NCBI GenBank assembly: GCA_031284845.1
Contig: JAITXH010000087.1
Span: 1 to 8,838 of the forward strand
Source: Puniceicoccales bacterium
Lineage (GTDB): Bacteria > Verrucomicrobiota > Verrucomicrobiia > Opitutales > UBA953
Direction of reading: 5' to 3'
DNA length: 8,838 nucleotides
The translations under genes and the position numbers were made by a program. Below, one piece after another: positions 1 to 4,132 of the stretch. The notes beneath the pieces were generated by a model. That model searched no databases and was not told the origin of the DNA. It saw only the letters and a list, made by a program, of their open reading frames with translations. Within the stretch, counting starts at the first letter, position 1. Each line of letters begins with the position of its first letter.

Positions 1-86
1 GTGCCTGGAAGTAAATTATTTTCCCGGTAAATTACGCCGTCCATATCAAGAAGATATGCCGACCTAGCTGGAGATGCCTGAGTCAT
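1..86 (-). CDS. HAD-superfamily (NagD-like) phosphatase, N-terminal fragment
   Basis: Only the first 28 codons are visible; the gene leaves the window at its left edge. Translation from the ATG at 86 gives MTQASPARSAYLLDMDGVIY followed by RENNLLPG. The run DMDGVIYRENNLLPG is the classic HAD motif I (DxDG[VT]) as found in the HAD-IIA or NagD/p-nitrophenylphosphatase group, where the first Asp (residue 14) is the nucleophile and the second (residue 16) the general acid/base. Such enzymes are usually cytoplasmic phosphatases acting on sugar phosphates, nucleotides or similar small molecules; the substrate cannot be told from this piece. An in-frame ATG at 104 would add six residues and is the only alternative start, because an in-frame stop lies just upstream. 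No Shine-Dalgarno is evident. The cap domain and motifs II-IV lie outside the window. The family call is firm, the subfamily less so. Confidence 0.82.
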   Translation of the reverse strand, partial: MTQASPARSAYLLDMDGVIYRENNLLPG

Positions 87-115
87 AGCGGGGAGAGTGC
101 ACATTCCATGCCAAG

Positions 116-121
116 TTTATA
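116..121 (-). promoter_or_regulatory. Possible -10 element for the HAD gene
   Basis: TATAAA reads on the minus strand at 121-116, about 30 bases upstream of the ATG at 86. A weak TTGCTT lies 18 bases further upstream, overlapping the inverted repeat at 135-154. This is a match by eye to a sigma-70-type promoter and is only suggestive. Confidence 0.3.
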
Positions 122-134
122 GGAACATGGAGCA

Positions 135-154
135 TTGGTAAGCAAATTTACCAA
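135..154. promoter_or_regulatory. Perfect inverted repeat, candidate operator
   Basis: TTGGTAA, six bases, then TTACCAA: a perfect 7+6+7 dyad in an AT-rich stretch. It sits about 50 bases upstream of the HAD-type gene start and overlaps the place where a -35 element would be if TATAAA at 121-116 is the -10. The size and symmetry suit a dimeric repressor (GntR or LacI type), but no regulator gene is in the window. It could also be a chance dyad. Confidence 0.4.
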
Positions 155-189
155 CTTCGAGAAATGGAGAACCCCCTCAATCTCTTAGG

Positions 190-207
190 TTAATCGTCCC
201 TGAAAAA
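190..207 (+). repeat. Candidate terminal inverted repeat of the IS remnant, low-coordinate end
   Basis: TTAATCGTCCCTGAAAAA. It matches the reverse complement of 677-694 at 14 of 18 positions, with the innermost block CCTGAAAAA identical. It lies just beyond the 3' end of the transposase fragment. Confidence 0.5.
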
Positions 208-223
208 GCTGTTTTTGAGATAC

Positions 224-251
224 GTCTAAATTGCTATGATGCGATTTAGAC
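224..251. repeat. 28-bp palindrome downstream of the transposase fragment
   Basis: GTCTAAATTGC, a six-base loop TATGAT, then GCGATTTAGAC: an 11-bp stem with one G-U type position. It lies between the transposase stop (262) and the terminal inverted repeat (207). No T-run follows on either strand, so it is not a standard intrinsic terminator. It may be a structural hairpin belonging to the IS end. Confidence 0.55.
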
Positions 252-261
252 AATACCGCCT

Positions 262-576
262 CTAAAGCACCTCAACGAGCAAGTCTGAAAACAAGACAAA
301 AAGGAAGTTCAACAGCTTCCTCAGGTTGAACGCTGCTGCGTTCAAGATAAAGTTGTGTTCGTTGCTAAGTCCACCGTGCAGACGGTTACGTTCTAGCCGA
401 TAATCACTCTTCAAGTGACCAAATATCGGCTCTATCGCACTCCGCTGTTTTAGCTATGTCCATTCGCTTTGGCTCATTTTACCGCGACGAACTTGATCAA
501 TCGTGACCTCTTCCGTCCTCTGACTCTTGTATGGCAAACAATTGGCGTTGGGGATCAGATTTCTTTTGGAGTGGTT
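262..576 (-). pseudogene. IS5-like (DDE) transposase, C-terminal fragment with an internal stop
   Basis: The minus-strand frame is open from 576 to the stop at 264-262 apart from one TAG at 456-454. After the TAG it reads LK and then QRSAIEPIFGHLKSDYRL, followed by ERNRLHGG, INxILNAAAFNL-type sequence (NFILNAAAFNLRKLL) and a hydrophobic end. This is the typical C-terminus of IS5-group transposases. The R-x3-E-x6-K signature is complete, the Glu (codon 432-430) being the third catalytic acidic residue. Before the TAG the frame reads VRRGKMSQSEWT, also typical of the family, so the stop is probably a point mutation of a sense codon (TGG to TAG would do). The first two catalytic Asp residues and the N-terminal domain are missing. 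Upstream, a separate frame (604-497) starting MPKPNKNHIKPLQKK may be the original N-terminus joined out of frame. The element is not self-mobile. Confidence 0.8.
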
Positions 577-676
577 TTATGTGATTTTTATTGGGTTTCG
601 GCATGAATCTTGCCAAAAGTGCTAAAAAAACAATAAAAACTTAATCACAATTTATTGGTTAAAAAGATATTAAATA

Positions 677-694
677 TTTTTCAGGCGTGACTAA
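677..694 (-). repeat. Candidate terminal inverted repeat of the IS remnant, high-coordinate end
   Basis: On the minus strand this reads TTAGTCACGCCTGAAAAA, pairing with 190-207 at 14 of 18 positions. It lies 72 bases upstream of the ATG at 604 that may be the original transposase start. Confidence 0.5.
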
Positions 695-806
695 AATAAG
701 TTATCTCCGGGATAGGACTATCTGTGCGGGGATGAGAGCGTTTCCCGGTAAAGCTGTCGCGCTAATCTAGTTTTTTGTCTGCGGGCATCACGATTTTTTA
801 AGCCCT
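695..806. other. Intergenic stretch between importer operon and IS remnant
   Basis: No gene is seen. Just after the ATPase stop there is only a weak possible hairpin (GGGC at 783-786 with GCCC at 802-805, 15-base loop), with no T-run on the minus strand, so no convincing intrinsic terminator closes the importer operon. Confidence 0.5.
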
Positions 807-1649
807 TCAAATATACCGTAGAGGGTCGCCGGAGCCGGTCTCGTTTTCCGCAGGCGCGAAGTGGAGGGTTTCCAAAATGCGCAGGCGGCGTTCGACAAAT
901 TCGGGAGCGTTGCGGACGCGGGAAAAACCGCTGCCGATGCGGATCTCCTCCTGAAGCCGACCCGGACGCGTGGTGAAAATCACGATGCGGTCGCTGAGAT
1001 AAAGGGCTTCGTCTATGTCGTGCGTGACGAGGATGACCGTGGTGCCGCGACGGCGGATGAGGGCGCGCAATTCGTCTTGCATGGTCATGCGCGTGAAGGC
1101 GTCGAGCGCACCGAGGGGTTCGTCGAGCAGGAGCACCGGCGGGCGGTTGAGGACGGCGCGGGCCAGGGCAGCGCGTTGCGCCATGCCGCCGGAAAGGTGG
1201 TGCGGGAGAGCATCGGCGAACCCGGATAACCCGATGCGGCGGATGAGGTCGTCGGCTTCATCGGCCCACTCGCGGCGGCTGGCGTGGAGGCGCGGACCGA
1301 AGGTGATGTTCTGGCGGACGGTGAGCCAGGGGAAGAGGTTGGGGTCTTGAAAAACGAAGCCGACGTGGGTGCCGGGGCCGGTGACGGGGGTGCCGTTGAC
1401 GAGGACGCGCCCGGTGGTGGCGGGGGTGAGTCCGGCGATGATGCGCAGGAGTGTGGATTTGCCGCAACCGCTGGGGCCTACAAAGGAAACAAATTCACCG
1501 GTCTGGACGTCCAGCCGGATGCCGTCGAGGGCGAGGGTGCCTTCGCCGGAGGTTCCGTCGGCGGGCGGGAAGATTTTGCGGATGTCTTCGACTTGGACGG
1601 CAGGGAAGGGGGCGGGGCTTGTTTGGTTTTCGGCGGGCGCGGTGGACAT
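807..1649 (-). CDS. ABC importer ATPase, nitrate/sulfonate/taurine type
   Basis: A 280-residue cytoplasmic ATPase that would power import through the adjacent permease. All nucleotide-binding motifs are intact: Walker A GPSGCGKST (58-66), Q-loop Gln101 in FVFQDPNLFPW, signature LSGGMAQR (152-159), Walker B VLLLDEP (172-178), D-loop GALD (180-183) and switch His210 in LVTHDIDEA. Length and motif wording fit the SsuB/TauB/NrtD group, and the family domain starts near residue 18 after a Pro/Ala-rich leader. The C-terminal 30 residues are poorly conserved. It is the last gene of the operon, 113 bases after the permease, the only real gap in the unit. No Shine-Dalgarno stands before the ATG; the start is chosen because it is the first ATG of the frame and precedes the domain by a short leader. 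The transported ligand cannot be read from the ATPase. Confidence 0.93.
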   Translation of the reverse strand: MSTAPAENQTSPAPFPAVQVEDIRKIFPPADGTSGEGTLALDGIRLDVQTGEFVSFVGPSGCGKSTLLRIIAGLTPATTGRVLVNGTPVTGPGTHVGFVFQDPNLFPWLTVRQNITFGPRLHASRREWADEADDLIRRIGLSGFADALPHHLSGGMAQRAALARAVLNRPPVLLLDEPLGALDAFTRMTMQDELRALIRRRGTTVILVTHDIDEALYLSDRIVIFTTRPGRLQEEIRIGSGFSRVRNAPEFVERRLRILETLHFAPAENETGSGDPLRYI

Positions 1650-1705
1650 GGGCGGAGGAAATTAAAAATGGGGTTTGCGGACGGGGTGGCGAGTTGGGGT
1701 TGAGT

Positions 1706-1736
1706 AGGACATAGTAGAGGTAACTCCATTTGTCCT
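1706..1736. repeat. Hairpin in the permease-ATPase gap
   Basis: AGGACA at 1706-1711 pairs perfectly with TGTCCT at 1731-1736. Inside it, GAG (1717-1719) can pair with CTC (1724-1726). It lies within the 113-base gap before the ATPase start and could act as an RNA processing or stability element between the cistrons; it has no T-run and so is unlikely to be a terminator. Short arms make chance quite possible. Confidence 0.3.
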
Positions 1737-1762
1737 GTCATCGGGCTGGTTGTTCTTTGTCG

Positions 1763-2758
1763 TTACCATTTGATGAGACCTTGTTGCCAGCGCAACACGC
1801 GGTCGCGGACGAAAAAGAGAGCCGACATGAGGCTGGAGAAAAACACGGCCATGAGCAGGAGGGAGGCAAAGATTTTGTGGTATTCGGCGAAGTTTTGCGC
1901 CCAGTTGATGTAAAAGCCCAAACCAGCTTTTACCCCTATGGCTTCGGCGACGACGAGCGTGATGAACGAGGCCGAAAGGGCCATGAAGAGACCGGTGAAA
2001 ATCGAGGGCAGGGCGGAGGGAATGGCGACGTGCAGGATGAGTTGGCGTGGCGTGGCTCCGAGGGTGCGGGCGACTTCGAGGTGGCTGTGGCGCGTGTTGG
2101 CGATACCCGAGGCGGTGAGGACGACCATCGGAAAAAGGCTGGCGAGCGCGAGGATGAATACGCTGGCACCCATCGTGGTGGGGAAGAGCATCAACGCAAA
2201 GGGTATCCATGCGGTCGAGGGGACGGGGCCGAAGAATTTCAGCACGGGCATTCCCCAATAGGCGGCTTTGCGGTTCCAGCCGAACCAGACTCCAACGGCA
2301 AACCCGACGGTGCTTCCCGAGAGGAAGCCTAGCGAGAGCAGGCGCAGGGAAGCGAAGGCGCTTTGGCGGAGGAGGGTGACATCTTCGAGCATGATTTCAA
2401 AGACGCGGTCGGGGCCGGGGAAAAAGGGCATGGGCAGGATGCCGAGTTTCGCGGTGATTGTCTGCCAGATGGCGAGGAGTGCTATGCCTGCTGCAATCAG
2501 CGGGCCGTTGTGCCGGACGTGCACTCGCTGGCGTTCGGAGAAGAAGGCGGCGGCGCTTCGCACTGCCCAGTATGCGGCGAGTGCGCCCAACACTTGCGGG
2601 TAGGCGGGGGAGTCGGAGACGGGCGTATTCGAAGGAGTGCCCAACCATTCCGGCCAATCGAGGGAGTGATTGGCAAACGCCAGCGCAACGGCAATGAATG
2701 GCGCGAGAATCGCACCGATGGAAGGCAGTTTCGCGGGAGTCTGTTTTTCGTTAGGCAT
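1763..2758 (-). CDS. ABC importer permease, SsuC/TauC-like, with extended N-terminus
   Basis: A 331-residue inner-membrane protein forming the channel of the importer. The core (about residues 85-320) is a binding-protein-dependent transport permease with roughly six hydrophobic segments. It contains the cytoplasmic EAA loop at 228-247 (EVARTLGATPRQLILHVAIP), where the permease docks onto the ATPase. The motif PVPSTAWIPFALMLF (178-192) is also typical of SsuC/TauC/NrtB proteins. Relatives are usually about 250-280 residues; here some 60-70 residues are added in front, with two further hydrophobic segments near 12-31 and 52-73. The start overlaps the end of the binding-protein gene by eight bases (ATGCCTAA), which suggests translational coupling. 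A shorter start within the frame is possible in principle, but the coupled ATG is the better choice. Family certain, ligand unknown. Confidence 0.92.
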   Translation of the reverse strand: MPNEKQTPAKLPSIGAILAPFIAVALAFANHSLDWPEWLGTPSNTPVSDSPAYPQVLGALAAYWAVRSAAAFFSERQRVHVRHNGPLIAAGIALLAIWQTITAKLGILPMPFFPGPDRVFEIMLEDVTLLRQSAFASLRLLSLGFLSGSTVGFAVGVWFGWNRKAAYWGMPVLKFFGPVPSTAWIPFALMLFPTTMGASVFILALASLFPMVVLTASGIANTRHSHLEVARTLGATPRQLILHVAIPSALPSIFTGLFMALSASFITLVVAEAIGVKAGLGFYINWAQNFAEYHKIFASLLLMAVFFSSLMSALFFVRDRVLRWQQGLIKW

Positions 2759-3881
2759 TGGGGGCGTCCGCGCAGCAGGTGGTGACTTTTTTCAACTCTG
2801 CGGTCTTAGAATCGTTTGCTGTGCTCGATTGGGCCGGGCGCGGCGCAGCTTCGCCCACGCGCTCAACAGTCAGCGTTTTCAGCCATGCGTCGCTCACTCC
2901 GGGAAGAGTGGTGAAAAGACGTCCGGTGAGCTTTTCGATGTCTGTGGATTTGCCGACAATCTTGATGCGCTGGAGCGCGGTGGCGGCGGTGTGCGCGGCG
3001 TGCCGCCCACCCTCAACGGAGGGGACGTAGTCTAGCTTGTGGAGGACGCGGCTGTTGACTTCCACTGAGCCGCCGACGTGCTTCCCGCCCACGGCTACTT
3101 CGGCTGCTGCTTGCGGGTTGGTCTTTATCCAAAGTGCGGCTTTCAGGATGGCGCGGGTGATGCCAGCGGCAGTTTTCGGGTCTTGGCGGATGAGTTTTCC
3201 ACCGATTACGACGACGCAGCAATACTCGTCTTTGTAGGGGGCGTCGGTGCTTTGGTTGACAATGCTTTTTACGCCCCCTTCCGAGAGCAGAATTTCGGCT
3301 ATCGGGTCGGCGATGGCAATGGCGTCCACTTCGCCTTTTTGAAGAGCGATTTTAAGTTCGGCCTGCGGGAAGGGTTTCCATTCGACATCGCGCTTGATGT
3401 CGCCGCCGTTATCGCCGATGACGCGCGATGCGAAGACCCAAGGGCTGCTGCCGAGGGCAGGGACGCCGATGCGTTTCCCGATGAGGTCGGAGGCTTTTTG
3501 GATGGGAGAATTTTTCGGAGCGAGGATTTGCAGGCAACCGCGGTGAATGCCGCCGGTGAATTTGGCGTCGAGGCCTTGTTCGATGGGTTTGATGTAGTTC
3601 ATCACGAGGCCCTGCGTGGCGGCGATGCGCCCGAATGCGAGACCTTCCTTGATGAAACTCCAGTCGCCGAGGACAAGTTCTACGTCGAGGCCTTCTGCGG
3701 CAAAAAATCCCTTGTCTTTGGCCACAAACAGCGGGGCGTCGCAGGAAGAGCCTGTATGCGCGATGGTGAGCTTTTTTAGCTCGGCGGCGGCAGACTCCGA
3801 TGGTTGGGCGATAATTCCAAAAACGGCGAAAGCGAGGAGAGCCTTGGCTGCACAGGTGAGGCGTAGAAAGTGTAGTTTCAT
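2751..3881 (-). CDS. ABC importer substrate-binding protein, SsuA/NMT1-like, cysteine-rich
   Basis: A 376-residue periplasmic binding protein. Residues 1-33 form a signal peptide (basic start, hydrophobic ALLAFAVFGIIA, cleavage likely after SAAA). The mature part begins LKKLTIAHTGSSCDAPLFVA and continues KDKGFFAAEGLDVELVLGDW, the standard opening of the NMT1/SsuA/TauA/NrtA fold. Later family marks are KPIEQGLDAKFTGGIHRGC (98-116), DLIGKRIGVPALGSSPW (132-148), GEVDAIAIADPIAE (183-196) and the C-terminal lobe with YVPSVEGG (285-292). Cysteines lie at 47, 116, 221, 222, 369 and 370; those at 47, 116 and 221-222 are in segments that normally surround the ligand pocket. From memory, similar cysteine-bearing proteins occur in anaerobes, with no proven ligand. 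A tail of about 35 residues after the last lobe ends TTCCADAPNA. The gene heads the operon and overlaps the permease by eight bases. Sulfonate, nitrate, a pyrimidine or a thiophilic ligand remain possible. Confidence 0.9.
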   Translation of the reverse strand: MKLHFLRLTCAAKALLAFAVFGIIAQPSESAAAELKKLTIAHTGSSCDAPLFVAKDKGFFAAEGLDVELVLGDWSFIKEGLAFGRIAATQGLVMNYIKPIEQGLDAKFTGGIHRGCLQILAPKNSPIQKASDLIGKRIGVPALGSSPWVFASRVIGDNGGDIKRDVEWKPFPQAELKIALQKGEVDAIAIADPIAEILLSEGGVKSIVNQSTDAPYKDEYCCVVVIGGKLIRQDPKTAAGITRAILKAALWIKTNPQAAAEVAVGGKHVGGSVEVNSRVLHKLDYVPSVEGGRHAAHTAATALQRIKIVGKSTDIEKLTGRLFTTLPGVSDAWLKTLTVERVGEAAPRPAQSSTANDSKTAELKKVTTCCADAPNA

Positions 3882-3907
3882 AAGTGGATAAGTTGAAAAA
3901 GCAGCAC
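3878..3907 (-). CDS. Possible nine-codon leader ORF coupled to the binding-protein gene
   Basis: A GTG at 3907-3905 stands six bases after GGAGG (3918-3914), the best ribosome binding site seen in the window. The frame reads MLLFQLIHL and stops with TGA at 3880-3878, overlapping the ATG of the binding-protein gene (3881-3879) as ATGA. The binding-protein start has no Shine-Dalgarno of its own at proper distance. The arrangement would let ribosomes load on the leader and re-initiate on the binding-protein gene. The peptide is rich in Leu and hydrophobic and has no known relative. The layout is seen directly; that it is translated is inference. Confidence 0.35.
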   Translation of the reverse strand: MLLFQLIHL

Positions 3908-3913
3908 TTCTTG

Positions 3914-3918
3914 CCTCC
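3914..3918 (-). promoter_or_regulatory. Strong Shine-Dalgarno placed for the leader ORF, not the main start
   Basis: GGAGG on the minus strand ends 32 bases before the binding-protein ATG, too far to serve it directly, but is six bases before the GTG of the leader ORF. It therefore supports the leader ORF, or a structured leader that brings the site closer. Confidence 0.4.
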
Positions 3919-3952
3919 GGACATCAAGGTGACAAGTTAATTTGTTATCTTT

Positions 3953-3958
3953 AGTATA
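3953..3958 (-). promoter_or_regulatory. Possible -10 element of the importer operon
   Basis: TATACT on the minus strand within a TA-repeat stretch (3955-3964), about 70 bases upstream of the binding-protein start. The -35 region 17 bases further up (ACTTTC) is a poor match. It lies in the 251-base gap after the TPR gene, the only region where the operon promoter can sit. No known riboswitch or other leader element was recognised in this gap. Confidence 0.3.
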
Positions 3959-4060
3959 TATATAATGTTTCAGGGGAAAGTGGAGGCTTCTGGCGCTAGG
4001 GAAAAATGAAAATGGAAATTCCGCTTACCGCTCCCTCAAATGGAATCTCGGAGTCTCTTG

Positions 4061-4080
4061 ATACCCGCAGGCGCGGGTGT
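4061..4080. terminator. GC-rich hairpin downstream of the large TPR gene
   Basis: ATACCCGC, loop AGGC, GCGGGTGT: a tight 8-bp stem (one G-U position), 53-72 bases after the TPR gene stop. No run of T follows on either strand, so it is not a textbook intrinsic terminator; it may cap the 3' end of the TPR transcript or assist Rho-dependent termination. Confidence 0.35.
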
Positions 4081-4132
4081 GCCTCATCATTGCCACCTTT
4101 CCCCGCAAAAAACCGGAATCTCTACTTGGCGT

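Larger units (their letters stand above)
190..694 (-). mobile_element. Remnant of an IS5-like insertion sequence, internally deleted
   Basis: About 505 bases, bounded by imperfect terminal inverted repeats (190-207 and 677-694, 14 of 18 positions matching) and enclosing the C-terminal part of a DDE transposase on the minus strand. The transposase stop is 54 bases from the low-coordinate repeat. A short ATG-started ORF (604-497, 35 codons) begins 72 bases inside the high-coordinate repeat. This spacing is what one expects for the two ends of an intact IS, so the element appears to have lost the middle of its transposase. A full-length relative would be expected to exceed 1 kb. No clear target-site duplication is visible. 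The transposase homology is solid; the exact ends are inferred from the inverted repeats alone. Confidence 0.6.

Noticed and set aside
497..604. 35-codon minus-strand ORF beginning MPKPNKNHIKPLQKK as an independent gene
   Set aside because: It overlaps the transposase fragment in another frame, has no Shine-Dalgarno and lies inside the IS remnant. It is better explained as the cut-off transposase N-terminus or as noise.
20..752. 12-bp direct repeat TTTCCCGGTAAA at 20-31 and 741-752 flanking the IS remnant
   Set aside because: The first copy lies inside the HAD coding sequence (codons around IYRE), outside the inverted repeats, and the positions do not fit a target duplication. Chance is more likely than a recombination scar.
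1478..1741. Minus-strand frame (MTGQMELPLLCPTQ...) running from the permease-ATPase gap into the ATPase gene
   Set aside because: It is out of frame with the ATPase, Pro-rich in the way GC-rich shadow frames are, and has no family features.
3409..3927. 172-codon minus-strand frame starting upstream of the binding-protein gene
   Set aside because: It overlaps the binding-protein gene in another frame with Arg/Pro-rich noise after the first residues; the binding-protein frame is clearly the real one.
3882..4132. Possible riboswitch ahead of the importer operon
   Set aside because: The gap was read for TPP, SAM, cobalamin, fluoride and guanidine-type core motifs and none was recognised; only the leader ORF, a possible -10 and a GC hairpin stand out.
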